Source: Acidobacteriaceae bacterium
GTDB taxonomy: Bacteria; Acidobacteriota; Terriglobia; Terriglobales; Acidobacteriaceae
DNA length: 64,000 nt
Assembly: GCA_003168355.1 (NCBI GenBank)
Contig: PMSQ01000197.1
Span: forward strand, 20,043-84,042
Direction of reading: 5' to 3'
Positions 1 to 8,656 of this stretch are shown one piece after another (position 1 is the stretch's first letter; every line of letters starts with the position of its first letter). The notes under the pieces are model-generated. The model saw only the letters and a list, made by a program, of their open reading frames with translations, was not told where the DNA came from and did not search any database. Made by a program: the position numbers and the translations under genes.

Positions 1-1
1 A

Positions 2-517
2 AACTTAGTTGCGGCGGCAGCCCGCGACCTCAACTGCGAGGTTGTCTTCGTGGGTGAGGGGCCGAGTCGCGATCAAATTAGCTCCATCAATTTGCAAGCG
101 CAGATTACGGGCTGGCAGCCCAGGGAACAGGTGAAAGCTTACCTGCGTTCGGCTCGATGTCTGGTATTAGCGTCTCTTTGGTATGAAGCTCAACCCATGG
201 TCGTAGCCGAGGCTGCGGCGGTTGGAGTACCGGCGATCGTTGCGGACAGGTGTGCGGGCCGCGAAATGGTTGAAAACGGTGTAACAGGACTTTGGTTCCG
301 GAGCGGTGATTACAATGATTTGCGCGATAAAATGACGATATTGCAGAATTCCGAGACTGCCGCACGAATGGGCCGGGCCGCTTATGATCGCCACTGGAAG
401 GCCCCTTTCACTCTTGAAAAGCACCTCGACGCGCTTGAACATTGTTATCGCACGATCCTAACGGGCGGAATCCACACGGGAGGAAATATTGTTCCGGTTA
501 TTGGACAAATAAATTGA
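2..517 (+). CDS. Glycosyltransferase family 4, C-terminal part (5' end outside window)
   Basis: The frame is open from base 2, so the gene starts upstream of the window; about 171 residues are visible. They form the second Rossmann half of a GT-B retaining glycosyltransferase: a strand ending FVGEGP, an ITGWQP turn, and the nucleotide-sugar binding E-x7-E region (the YEAQPMVVAEA segment) followed by GVPAIVADRCAG. The family moves a sugar from an NDP-donor onto a lipid-linked glycan at the cytoplasmic membrane face. Its TGA overlaps the TTG proposed as the start of the next gene, so it belongs to the same operon. Donor and acceptor cannot be read from the sequence. Confidence 0.85.
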   Translation, partial: NLVAAAARDLNCEVVFVGEGPSRDQISSINLQAQITGWQPREQVKAYLRSARCLVLASLWYEAQPMVVAEAAAVGVPAIVADRCAGREMVENGVTGLWFRSGDYNDLRDKMTILQNSETAARMGRAAYDRHWKAPFTLEKHLDALEHCYRTILTGGIHTGGNIVPVIGQIN

Positions 518-1353
518 AAATTCTCGATTTCTTGTCCCTTCTGGCAACCCGTCCTTCGGAAGCCTACGGTCGCATCGAAGGGATTGCGGATTCCCGATTA
601 GAGTATCTGTGGGTTAGACCGCCGAAATACAGATCGTCCCCCACCGCTTCCATTTACGAAGGACTTCATGACACGCTGGGCCTGCGGCTTGACGAATTCT
701 TGAATGAGCCAGCACTGGCAAGCATCGAGGAAGTGGTTCGGGAGCGCATGGAAGCTCTTCCCGAGGATGCTCCTTTTCCCAGATCTCTGAACGGTGACTT
801 CTCGTTGGCGAGACTGTGCTATGCGGCCTGCCGGGCCTTACGTCCTCGGCACGTCGTTGAGACGGGCGTTTGTTATGGCGTAACGACGGCATTCTTTTTG
901 CAGTCATTGCAGGAGAACGGAATTGGAGAGTTGCACAGCATTGATTTGCCACCTTTAGGAAGAAAGGCTCGTGATTTTGTTGGCACTCTCGTGCCCGCCG
1001 ATCTTCGCGCCCGATGGAAACTCCACCGAGGAACAAGCCGGATGTTATTGCCACGAGTTCTTAAGCAAATCGGGAGTGTCAATTTCTTTCTTCACGACAG
1101 CCTCCACACTTGTCGTAACATCCGCAGGGAGCTCGAGATGGTCACTCCGTATCTCACCGGGCCAGCTGTAGTGTTTTCCGACGACATCGATGGAAATCCC
1201 GCATTTAGTGAATGGGCGGAAAAGGTAAGTCCACCCTTTTGGTCCATCATCGAGCAATCATCAAAGTCGTCATTATTGGGGATCGCGGTGTTTCCCCGCT
1301 CACCCCTCAGTCTGAATAAAGAGACGGTGCATTCCTTTTCTGGTTCAAGATGA
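514..1353 (+). CDS. Class I SAM-dependent methyltransferase (Methyltransf_24-like)
   Basis: About 279 residues if the TTG at 514 is used; it overlaps the upstream stop and opens MKILDFLSLL. A longer TTG start at 442 would run deep into the upstream gene. The motif I-like segment HVVETGVCYGVTTAFFL (near residue 115) is the SAM-binding loop. An acidic strand end follows at HSIDLPP and a core FFLHDSLHT, as in small-molecule or sugar methyltransferases of this fold. The position between two glycosyltransferases suggests it methylates a sugar of the surface glycan or its lipid-linked precursor (inference). The stop overlaps the next ATG by four bases, implying translational coupling. Confidence 0.75.
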   Translation: MKILDFLSLLATRPSEAYGRIEGIADSRLEYLWVRPPKYRSSPTASIYEGLHDTLGLRLDEFLNEPALASIEEVVRERMEALPEDAPFPRSLNGDFSLARLCYAACRALRPRHVVETGVCYGVTTAFFLQSLQENGIGELHSIDLPPLGRKARDFVGTLVPADLRARWKLHRGTSRMLLPRVLKQIGSVNFFLHDSLHTCRNIRRELEMVTPYLTGPAVVFSDDIDGNPAFSEWAEKVSPPFWSIIEQSSKSSLLGIAVFPRSPLSLNKETVHSFSGSR

Positions 1354-2621
1354 GTTCTACAACTCAATTGAACGCGATGCCTCCGGCCCTGCAGAACCTG
1401 CGGGTGGCGCTGGTCCACTATTGGCTGGTGAGGCGGCGAGGCGGTGAACAGGTACTCGAAGCGCTGGCCGAGATGTTTCCGCAGGCAGACATCTTTACTC
1501 TTGTGGTGGATCCTGCCTCGCTTGGGGAAACCTTGCGTCACCGTCGTATATACACATCTTTTCTTCAGCGTGTTCCAGGCATTCGGCGTCACTATCAAAA
1601 GTTCCTTCCACTCTTTCCTTTGGCATTGGAGAACTTCAATCTTGAGGGATATGACTTGGTAGTGAGTTCAGAGTCGGGTCCGGCGAAAGGAGTGATTACC
1701 GGAAACCACACCTGCCACGTCTGCTATTGTCACACTCCCATGCGTTATCTTTGGGACATGTATGCGGACTATCGGAAAGATGTTCCCGGCGGCAGCCTGG
1801 GACGGGTTTTTTATTCTGTCGTCAGTCATTACATGCGTCTTTGGGACCAGGTCACAGCTGCACGAGTCGACTACTTCGTGGCAAATTCTCAACACGTTGC
1901 AAGCAGGATTTGGAAGACCTATCGGCGACCCGCCGACGTTATTTACCCTCCGGTAGCGGTCGACCGGTTTGACACCGTGGATGAAACAGCAAATTTTTAT
2001 TTGGTGGTGAGCCAGTTGGTCCGCTACAAGCGCGTGGATCTCGCAATCGCAGCCTGTAATCGTCTTGGGCGAAAGCTGGTTGTAATTGGCGAAGGCGAGG
2101 AATGGGATCGCCTTAGCCGTATGGCGGGACCGACCGTCACGATGCTGGGATGGCAGCCTGACGCGGTCCTAAGAGATCATTATTCCCGTTGCCGGGCCTT
2201 GCTATTTACGGGAGAAGAGGATTTCGGAATCACGCCGGTTGAGGCACAGGCCAGCGGTCGTCCGGTGATTGCATTTGGGCGCGGAGGCGCTCTCGAAAGC
2301 GTGCGAGGCTATTTTGCCGGAGCTTCCCCTTGTCTTGACCCGACGGGCATTTTTTTCGAAGCGCCATCCGTGCACTCGTTGGAGGCGGCTATTCTGGAAT
2401 TCGAGGGCAATGACAAGCAATTCTCCGCGAGAAAGATTCAAGCGCACGCTCGGCAGTTCAGCTATCAGCGGTTTAGATCAGAAATGTCGCATTTCTTGGT
2501 TTCGAAGTTAGAACAATTCCAACTCACGCAGAGCAGACCGCAAAGTAGCGGCCCTGTCAAGCATAAATCCGAGCCATCCGAGCCTTCACAAGAGGTTTCT
2601 TCCCAAGGATGGATATCGTGA
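1350..2621 (+). CDS. Glycosyltransferase family 4 (WbaZ/mannosyltransferase-like)
   Basis: A 423-residue GT-B enzyme. The N-terminal half begins RVALVHYWLVRRRGGEQV, typical of the donor-side glycine loop. It is followed by a CYCHTPMRYLWDMY segment characteristic of the WbaZ-type O-antigen mannosyltransferase group. The C-terminal half has GEGEEWDRL, MLGWQPD and the E-x7-E region GEEDFGITPVEAQASGRPV. The role is transfer of a hexose, plausibly mannose, onto an undecaprenyl-linked glycan in the cytoplasm. It starts with an ATGA overlap after the methyltransferase and overlaps the next gene by 13 bases. Sugar specificity is inferred from resemblance only. Confidence 0.85.
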   Translation: MSSTTQLNAMPPALQNLRVALVHYWLVRRRGGEQVLEALAEMFPQADIFTLVVDPASLGETLRHRRIYTSFLQRVPGIRRHYQKFLPLFPLALENFNLEGYDLVVSSESGPAKGVITGNHTCHVCYCHTPMRYLWDMYADYRKDVPGGSLGRVFYSVVSHYMRLWDQVTAARVDYFVANSQHVASRIWKTYRRPADVIYPPVAVDRFDTVDETANFYLVVSQLVRYKRVDLAIAACNRLGRKLVVIGEGEEWDRLSRMAGPTVTMLGWQPDAVLRDHYSRCRALLFTGEEDFGITPVEAQASGRPVIAFGRGGALESVRGYFAGASPCLDPTGIFFEAPSVHSLEAAILEFEGNDKQFSARKIQAHARQFSYQRFRSEMSHFLVSKLEQFQLTQSRPQSSGPVKHKSEPSEPSQEVSSQGWIS

Positions 2622-3304
2622 TTCGGTCGGTTGGTTCTGGAGTTGATCGCGATGCTGAATTGCGCGCTGCGGCTGCCCTCAACTTAATTCCTCTGGACCG
2701 CCCTTTCTGGGCGGCGGCCCTGAAGCGCTGCCTTGATGTGGTCGGGGCCTCTCTCGGATTGCTGTTATTGTTCCCGGTGTTAGTGATCATAGCCGTGCTA
2801 GTAAAGTTGCAAGATGGAGGTCCCGTCCTGTACCGGCGGAACGTGGTTGGGCGCGAAGGGCCATTCGATGCGTTCAAGTTTCGAAGCATGCACCCGGCTG
2901 CGGATGCAATGCTGCACGGTGACACCGCCCTGAGGAAACTTTTCGAGCAAAATTTCAAGCTAAAAAATGACCCCCGCATTACGAGAGTGGGCGCCTTCCT
3001 TCGCAAGTACAGCTTAGACGAACTACCTCAACTGGTGAACGTTTTCGTGGGTCAAATGAGCTTGGTCGGCCCGCGCATGATCACAGCGGAAGAGCTCGAG
3101 AGATACGGTGAGTATCGGCAGTTGGTGTTGTCCGTAAGCCCTGGGCTGACGGGATACTGGCAGGTGAATGGGCGGCAACAGGTGGGATACTCCCAGCGCA
3201 TCGAGATGGACGTGCTCTACATTCAGCATTGGTCTCTGAGACTTGATCTCCGCATCTTGCTTCAGACTCCGTGGAAGGTTCTAAAAGGAGAAGGTGCTCT
3301 TTAG
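2609..3304 (+). CDS. Short sugar phosphotransferase (polyprenyl-phosphate phosphoglycosyl transferase)
   Basis: A 231-residue monotopic PHPT without the N-terminal transmembrane bundle. One hydrophobic segment (about residues 45-68) precedes the catalytic domain with FKFRSM, the catalytic Asp-Glu dyad in YSLDELPQL, MSLVGPR and PGLTGYWQVNGR. It moves a hexose-1-phosphate from a nucleotide sugar to undecaprenyl phosphate, the first membrane step of glycan assembly. A GTG at 2618 preceded by AAGGA would give a four-base GTGA overlap with the upstream stop, so the true start may be nine bases downstream. This paralogue has an intact dyad, unlike the longer one at 5224, and is the better initiating enzyme. 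Confidence 0.9.
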   Translation: MDIVIRSVGSGVDRDAELRAAAALNLIPLDRPFWAAALKRCLDVVGASLGLLLLFPVLVIIAVLVKLQDGGPVLYRRNVVGREGPFDAFKFRSMHPAADAMLHGDTALRKLFEQNFKLKNDPRITRVGAFLRKYSLDELPQLVNVFVGQMSLVGPRMITAEELERYGEYRQLVLSVSPGLTGYWQVNGRQQVGYSQRIEMDVLYIQHWSLRLDLRILLQTPWKVLKGEGAL

Positions 3305-3305
3305 C

Positions 3306-4286
3306 ATGGCCAACATTTTGATTACGGGCGGTGCTGGTTACATTGGGTCAATTTGCTGTGCACAGTTGATTGAAAATGGCCATTCCCCGATCGTCGTGGA
3401 CGATCTTTCCACTGGTTTTCGAGAAGCAGTTCCTGTCGGGGTTCCTTTTTATCAGGCTGACATTCGAGACCAGCAGCGCATTCGGCAGATACTGGGCGAG
3501 AATCCCATCGATGTGGTCTTCCATTTTGCGGCCAAGGCACTGATTCCAGAATCGGTAAGCAATCCAGGTCTCTTTTTCGATGAAAACGTGGCTTCCGGAA
3601 TTCTTTTTCTTGAACAATTGCGTCGGGCCGAAATCCGGGCTTTTGTTTTTTCTTCGTCTGCCGCTGTATACGGTAACCCGGAGACAACCCCAATCCTTGA
3701 GGGCCATCGCAAAGAGCCGGTCAATTCGTATGGCGAGACTAAACTGATGTTCGAGCGGATTTTGGCTTGGTATGCTCGTGCCTATGGCTGGGGTGTCGCT
3801 GCGTTGCGCTATTTCAATGCGTGCGGTGCGTCGGGAGCTATGGGCGAGCGGCATGACCCTGAAACTCACATTATTCCGCTCCTGTTGCAGGCGGCAGTAG
3901 GGAAGATCGAGGTATTCAACGTTTTCGGGACCGATTATCCCACCCCGGATGGAACATGTCTGCGCGACTACGTACATGTGCTCGACATCGCTGATGCGCA
4001 CATCCGAAGCATGCAGTTGCTGGATGCGCCGGGCATGGATGCCTTTAACATAGGGACCGGGCAAAGTCACTCGGTGAGAGAAATCATCCGGGTAGCCGAG
4101 CGCGTCACCGGGAAGTCGATCCCCGTTCGAGGCAGCAAGAAGCGTCCGGGAGACCCGGCTGTTCTATGCGCAAGTCCGGAAAAACTCCGGCGTACCCTGG
4201 GATGGGAACCGAGGCATTCAGATCTCACCAATATTGTGCGTACCGCTTGGGAGTTTCAACAGTGCACTAGTCAAGTGTCAACATGA
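3306..4286 (+). CDS. galE: UDP-glucose 4-epimerase
   Basis: A 326-residue short-chain dehydrogenase/reductase of the extended type. The NAD-binding GGAGYIG lies at residues 8-14. The catalytic Ser region is SSSAAVYG, and the Tyr-Lys pair is in SYGETK. ALRYFNACGA and DGTCLRDYVHVLD are near-diagnostic for GalE. It interconverts UDP-glucose and UDP-galactose (or the N-acetyl forms), supplying the neighbouring transferases. I chose ATG 3306 because the fold starts immediately after it; a GTG at 3294 lies closer to the AAAAGGAG at 3283 and would add four residues. It follows the PHPT stop directly. Confidence 0.93.
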   Translation: MANILITGGAGYIGSICCAQLIENGHSPIVVDDLSTGFREAVPVGVPFYQADIRDQQRIRQILGENPIDVVFHFAAKALIPESVSNPGLFFDENVASGILFLEQLRRAEIRAFVFSSSAAVYGNPETTPILEGHRKEPVNSYGETKLMFERILAWYARAYGWGVAALRYFNACGASGAMGERHDPETHIIPLLLQAAVGKIEVFNVFGTDYPTPDGTCLRDYVHVLDIADAHIRSMQLLDAPGMDAFNIGTGQSHSVREIIRVAERVTGKSIPVRGSKKRPGDPAVLCASPEKLRRTLGWEPRHSDLTNIVRTAWEFQQCTSQVST

Positions 4287-4344
4287 TTTCCTGGGCAGGG
4301 TTCATGAAAAATGTCCTTAGTTCTGCGGTATGAAGTTCGGCAAC

Positions 4345-4373
4345 GACTTTTCTTGGATTGATGTGTTTATAAT
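4345..4373 (+). promoter_or_regulatory. Putative sigma-70 promoter before the heptose genes
   Basis: A perfect TATAAT lies at 4368-4373, with a weak -35 (GACTTT, 4345-4350) 17 bases upstream. It sits in the 110-base gap between galE and the isomerase gene and would give a leader of only about 17 bases, carrying the AGGAG at 4382. The -10 is seen directly; use as a promoter is inference. Confidence 0.4.
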
Positions 4374-4396
4374 CCCAGCATAGGAGCTTTTTTTCC

Positions 4397-5047
4397 ATGA
4401 CGAGTTCCGCGCGAAGGCTATATGTGGATGCGGGCAATATGGCCTTATCGGAAATTAACTGCGCCGAGACCTACTTCCGCGGTCTTGCCAGGACATTGCA
4501 GACGTTGGCTCACGACGGTATCGACGAAGTTGCCCGGGCTTTATTGCGGGCTTATCAGGACCGCAGTTCGGTCTTTGTTTTCGGCAATGGTGGGAGTGCG
4601 GCACTGGCTTCGCATCTGGCTTGCGACCTTGGAAAAGGTACGGCCATCGACGGTTGCGAACGATTCCGGGTTCTGTCGCTCACCGACAACGTACCTTTGA
4701 TGACAGCCTGGGCGAACGATGCGCGATACGAAGATATATTTGCCGAGCAATTGCGTAATTTCATTCGGCCCGGCGATGTGGCATTCGGTATTAGTGGTAG
4801 TGGGAATTCGCCCAATGTGCTGAATGGTCTTCGGGCAGCGCGGGAAGCGGGAGGGTTCAACATCGGCCTAGCGGGCTATCAGGGGGGGAGGATGAAAGCC
4901 TTGTGCGACCTCTGTGTGATCGTTCCCTCTGAGAACATGCAAGTCATCGAAGACCTGCACTTGAGCATTAGTCACTGCGTATTTAGCCTGGTGCATAACG
5001 AAATTGCCGAACTCGCCGCAGCTGTAATTCACAGTCCTCGTTCATAA
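4397..5047 (+). CDS. gmhA: SIS-domain sedoheptulose-7-phosphate isomerase (GmhA-like)
   Basis: A 216-residue single SIS-domain protein. FVFGNGGSAALASHLACDL is the phosphosugar-binding loop, GISGSGNSPNVL the second SIS motif, and EDLHLSISHCVF near the C-terminus carries the catalytic His region of GmhA. It would convert sedoheptulose 7-phosphate to D-glycero-D-manno-heptose 7-phosphate in the cytoplasm. The downstream kinase and nucleotidyltransferase support that role over a generic SIS isomerase. AGGAG stands ten bases before the ATG. A Glu of the classic GmhA active site is replaced by Asp in the ACDL segment, as in many GmhA-like SIS proteins; this residue match is by eye. Confidence 0.82.
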   Translation: MTSSARRLYVDAGNMALSEINCAETYFRGLARTLQTLAHDGIDEVARALLRAYQDRSSVFVFGNGGSAALASHLACDLGKGTAIDGCERFRVLSLTDNVPLMTAWANDARYEDIFAEQLRNFIRPGDVAFGISGSGNSPNVLNGLRAAREAGGFNIGLAGYQGGRMKALCDLCVIVPSENMQVIEDLHLSISHCVFSLVHNEIAELAAAVIHSPRS

Positions 5048-5223
5048 GCATGGTCTAGAATCCGGTCGCATACGATTTTCTCCTACAGTGGCAAACCGCT
5101 AGCAAAACAACTCTTCACCGGGGTCAAGATTCCAGGTCTGGGTTTTGGGACGACTTGTACGGCCCTTGCCAGAATGGATGCTCTTCGATACTTTTAATGC
5201 TTCCCGCGTTCTGAAATGCTTAA

Positions 5224-6669
5224 ATGAACCCCATGAAAAAGCAAAGGCTTCAACATTGGATTCTAGCTGCGGATCTGACATGGATGTTGATCGCCATAGC
5301 GACGGCGTACATTTTGCGGAATGGCCCCAGGTGGTATGGGCTTGGCGGTAGCTCTCTCGCAACCCTCGTGCCCGCTCTACTGGCCGCGCTAGGTCTTTGG
5401 ACCGTGATGTTTTCGGTCATGAAGCTGGACGGTTTTCGCCGTGGCTGGGAATTTTCGGCCGTTATTTCACAGTTATTTCTAGGGGTTTGCTTTTTGGTGA
5501 CATTTTTGCTAGCAGGCAGCTATCTGGCTCGCAGTTTTGTTTACCGCCAGGCCTTAGCCTATTTCGGCGTGCTGCTATTCGCGGGGTTTGTTGCAATCCG
5601 CTGGGTCGCACATGAGATCTTGGGTTCTGAGTACGTCCTCGGAGCTGTGCGCCGCGTGGTTATTGTTGGTAACGGGCCAGTGGCGCGCGAGATGGCTACC
5701 AAAATCGAACGTCACCCCGAAATGTTATGCAGAGTAGTGGGTTTCCTTTGCTCCGAGGACACGTCCGTCGACGGTCGCATCCCGGGAGTCGCAGATGAAA
5801 CTGTCGCGGTCCACACCCTGGGCGTTATCGATGTGCTGCGGGAGTGGCGAGTACACGAAGTCATTATCACTCTCGCCAAGCCTGGGCTTCCGGAAGTCAT
5901 GAATTTAGCTGAGCGTTGCCGCCGGGAAGGCATAGGAGTCAGTGTAGTGCCACACCCTTACGAGCTCTACCTCTCTAAACCGCAACTTCTCGATATTGGA
6001 GGATTACCCGTACTGCATTTGCACGAGGGGAATGTGAACTACTCTAATGTGTTCTGGAAACGCGGCATGGATATCATTTTCAGCTTTATACTTTTCGTGT
6101 TTTCCCTGCCGGTGATCGCCATTGGAGCCACTCTTTTGCTGGGCAAGAAGGGCGGTCCTTTTCTGCGAGAGCTTCGCTGCGGACAATCCGGCAAGCTGTT
6201 CTGGATGTGTCGTCTGAACTCCGATCGCGATTGCGAGAACCTGCCTCGCCCTGAAGTAATCCTTCAGCAGTTGAGTATCACTGAATTGCCCCAACTCTGG
6301 AATGTCCTGCGCGGAGAAATGAGTTTGGTCGGCCCAAGGCCGGAATCGCCGGAGCGAGTGAAGCACTATTCCGATTGGCAACGGCAGCGTCTCAAAGTAA
6401 AGCCAGGGATGACGGGACTGGCCCAAGTTCATGGGTTGCGACAGCAGAACTTGTCAGAAGAGAAGACCCGGTTTGATCTCCAATACATGTTGCATCCTTC
6501 GTTGTTCCTAGATGTCTCCTTGCTGCTACAGACAATGTGGACCTTGGCGGGAAGACTGTTCCGATTGGGTGGGCGCAACGTCGAATTTGTGCAGGATGAA
6601 AATGAAGCTAACATACTCTTAAAAGGAGCCTTACCCAGTGCTCATAGTACGCAGTCCAGTGCGGATTAG
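5224..6669 (+). CDS. Long polyprenyl phosphoglycosyl transferase-like protein with degraded active site
   Basis: A 481-residue WcaJ/EpsL-type architecture. Four to five N-terminal membrane spans (to about residue 125) are followed by a Rossmann-like CoA-binding-3 domain starting RRVVIVGNGPVAREM, another span at about 280-305, then a C-terminal PHPT domain with MSLVGPRPESPERV and PGMTGLAQVHGLR. The catalytic part is abnormal. The usual KFRSM motif reads WMCRLNS, the following segment is about 20 residues shorter than usual, and the Asp-Glu dyad (DELPQ) reads TELPQ. It may be inactive or regulatory. It overlaps the next gene by 32 bases. Confidence 0.82.
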   Translation: MNPMKKQRLQHWILAADLTWMLIAIATAYILRNGPRWYGLGGSSLATLVPALLAALGLWTVMFSVMKLDGFRRGWEFSAVISQLFLGVCFLVTFLLAGSYLARSFVYRQALAYFGVLLFAGFVAIRWVAHEILGSEYVLGAVRRVVIVGNGPVAREMATKIERHPEMLCRVVGFLCSEDTSVDGRIPGVADETVAVHTLGVIDVLREWRVHEVIITLAKPGLPEVMNLAERCRREGIGVSVVPHPYELYLSKPQLLDIGGLPVLHLHEGNVNYSNVFWKRGMDIIFSFILFVFSLPVIAIGATLLLGKKGGPFLRELRCGQSGKLFWMCRLNSDRDCENLPRPEVILQQLSITELPQLWNVLRGEMSLVGPRPESPERVKHYSDWQRQRLKVKPGMTGLAQVHGLRQQNLSEEKTRFDLQYMLHPSLFLDVSLLLQTMWTLAGRLFRLGGRNVEFVQDENEANILLKGALPSAHSTQSSAD

Positions 6670-7726
6670 TTTCGGGGGAGGCGGTACCGATCTACCCGCA
6701 TATTACGAGCAGTTCGGAGGTGCGGTCCTCAGTGTCTCGATCAACAAGTATTTTTATACGATTCTGGGTGCGCGAAACGATGGTCGTATCCAGGTGATCT
6801 CCTCGGATTTACGAGTTTTCGAAACTTGGAACGACATTGCCAACATGCCGCTGAAGGGCAGCGAATTGGAGATCCCGCTGGCTGTGCTTAAGGAGGTAGG
6901 ATGTAAGATTTCTGTGGATCTCTTCTTGGCGTCGGAAATACCTCCAGGGACTGGGCTAGGGTCTTCGGCGAGCGTATGTGTGAATATTCTGAAGACGCTC
7001 ACTAACTATATTCAGAAACCACTCTCGAAGTATGATCTGGCAGACCGGGCTTTTAGCATCGCGCGTCACACGCTGGGCAGACACGTTGGCAAGCAAGACG
7101 AATACGCGGCCGCTTTTGGGGGCCTGAATTACATATCATTCCATAGGGACGGCAGCACGCAAGTGGAGCCGCTTGACCTGGAAGGAGGCATCTTACGAGA
7201 GCTTCACTCCAAGCTGATGCTCATTTTCACGGGCTCCGCCCACCATTCCTGGACCATTCTGCGCGAACAAGAAAACTCCACTCGAGAACGAACCGGTTCG
7301 ACCGTCGACGCTTTGCACGAGGTCAAGGCGCTGGGAGCTGAGATGCGAAGGAGTTTGGAGCGCGGAGAACTCAGACGGTTTGCCGAGCTCCTTCACGAGG
7401 GGTGGCTGGCAAAACAGCGTATATCGAGTAAGATTTCAAACGCTCGGATCGATTTGCTGTATGCCATGGCTCGTGAACATGGGGCGATTGGCGGCAAGAT
7501 CACCGGAGCGGGGGGTGGAGGATTCCTGCTTCTGTACTGCGAATTGGATCGCCAGCAAGCGGTGCGGCGGGCATTGCTGACGGAAGGGGTTCAGGAAATG
7601 GCCTTTGATTTTGATATGCAGGGAGCACAGGTCATCGTAAACGATCCATTTATTGATGCCGATCAGAAAGGTGGTTCACGCTGGATATTTGTTCCAACTT
7701 CCGCAGCCGCCGCTTCAAGCAAATAA
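6638..7726 (+). CDS. hddA: GHMP-family D-glycero-D-manno-heptose 7-phosphate kinase (HddA-like)
   Basis: 362 residues from a GTG start, with AAAAGGAG nine bases upstream. The N-terminus SPVRISFGGGGTDLPAYY is the sugar-binding signature of HddA and related kinases. Motif 2, PPGTGLGSSASV (near residue 110), binds ATP, and GGKITGAGGGGFLLLY is motif 3. It would phosphorylate heptose 7-phosphate at C1 to the alpha-1,7-bisphosphate. Its place between the GmhA-like and nucleotidyltransferase genes fits the GDP-D-alpha-D-heptose branch. A related GHMP sugar kinase cannot be fully excluded. It overlaps the upstream gene, so expression is probably coupled. Confidence 0.87.
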   Translation: MLIVRSPVRISFGGGGTDLPAYYEQFGGAVLSVSINKYFYTILGARNDGRIQVISSDLRVFETWNDIANMPLKGSELEIPLAVLKEVGCKISVDLFLASEIPPGTGLGSSASVCVNILKTLTNYIQKPLSKYDLADRAFSIARHTLGRHVGKQDEYAAAFGGLNYISFHRDGSTQVEPLDLEGGILRELHSKLMLIFTGSAHHSWTILREQENSTRERTGSTVDALHEVKALGAEMRRSLERGELRRFAELLHEGWLAKQRISSKISNARIDLLYAMAREHGAIGGKITGAGGGGFLLLYCELDRQQAVRRALLTEGVQEMAFDFDMQGAQVIVNDPFIDADQKGGSRWIFVPTSAAAASSK

Positions 7727-7760
7727 CCGCGTTTGACCGGTCCGAAGGGCAGGATTTGTT

Positions 7761-8453
7761 TTGAAGGCCTTTCTGCTGGCAGCTGGACGTGGCACCCGGT
7801 TGCGGCCGTTGACAGACCAGACGCCTAAGTGTCTTCTGCCTGTGCGCGGCAAACCCATGATCCAGATCTGGCTCGAAAAGTGTCGCCTATTTGGCATCGA
7901 TGAAGTGCTCGTCAATGTTCATACCCATGCCGACAAGGTGCGCGACTTTCTCGCAAACAATAGCAACGGTCTCAATGTTCAAGTCGTTGAAGAGCGGGAA
8001 CTGCTGGGCAGCGCCGGAACGTTGCTTGCGAACCGTGAGTGGGTGAAGGGGGAGCTTTTTTTCTGGGTTTTCTACGCAGACGTCCTGCACCAAGCAGACC
8101 TCTCGGCGATGCTCCGGATACAAGAGTCGGAGGAGCCAGCCGCAACGCTTGGAGTTTACCGGGTTCCGGATCCTACGCGCTGCGGAATTGTTGAAGTGGC
8201 GGAAGATGGCACTATCCGCGAGTTCGTCGAGAAGCCGGAACGGCCCCGGAGCAACCTTGCCTTTTCCGGGCTCATGATTGCCACCCCAGCGCTGCTTGAT
8301 GCTATTCCACGCAAGCTTCCGGCGGACATTGGGTTTGATGTTCTACCGCAATTGGCGGGCCGCATGATGGCCTACACCATTTCTGATTACCTGATCGATA
8401 TTGGCACGATGGAGAACTACTATCAGGCCCAGCGTAGCTGGCAAGATGTTTGA
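7761..8453 (+). CDS. hddC: Heptose-1-phosphate guanylyltransferase-like nucleotidyltransferase (HddC-like)
   Basis: 230 residues from a TTG start. The N-terminal AAGRGTRLRPLT is the NTP-binding signature, followed by PKCLLPVRGKPMI, FYADVL with the metal-binding Asp, and the C-terminal DYLIDIGTMENYYQA typical of sugar-1-phosphate nucleotidyltransferases. In this context it would activate D-glycero-alpha-D-manno-heptose 1-phosphate to GDP-heptose. A mannose-1-phosphate guanylyltransferase-like activity is the main alternative. It is the last gene of the operon. A frameshifted relative lies near 22.3-22.8 kb. Confidence 0.85.
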   Translation: MKAFLLAAGRGTRLRPLTDQTPKCLLPVRGKPMIQIWLEKCRLFGIDEVLVNVHTHADKVRDFLANNSNGLNVQVVEERELLGSAGTLLANREWVKGELFFWVFYADVLHQADLSAMLRIQESEEPAATLGVYRVPDPTRCGIVEVAEDGTIREFVEKPERPRSNLAFSGLMIATPALLDAIPRKLPADIGFDVLPQLAGRMMAYTISDYLIDIGTMENYYQAQRSWQDV

Positions 8454-8656
8454 TGGAGCGAGCCCGAAGGGTGGACTTGCTGACTCTCTGGTTCATCAAT
8501 AATATCTGGCAGTATCAGATCTTACGCCGTATCACTGAGATCCTCTGAGGCCGGCCGAGATTCCAGCGGGTCGAGTTTTCAGTTTAGGACAGCAAGTCGA
8601 GCGCTCGCGCCGCGCAACGGGAGTCGTGTCACGGTCGCGGCCTAGTATGATTACAG

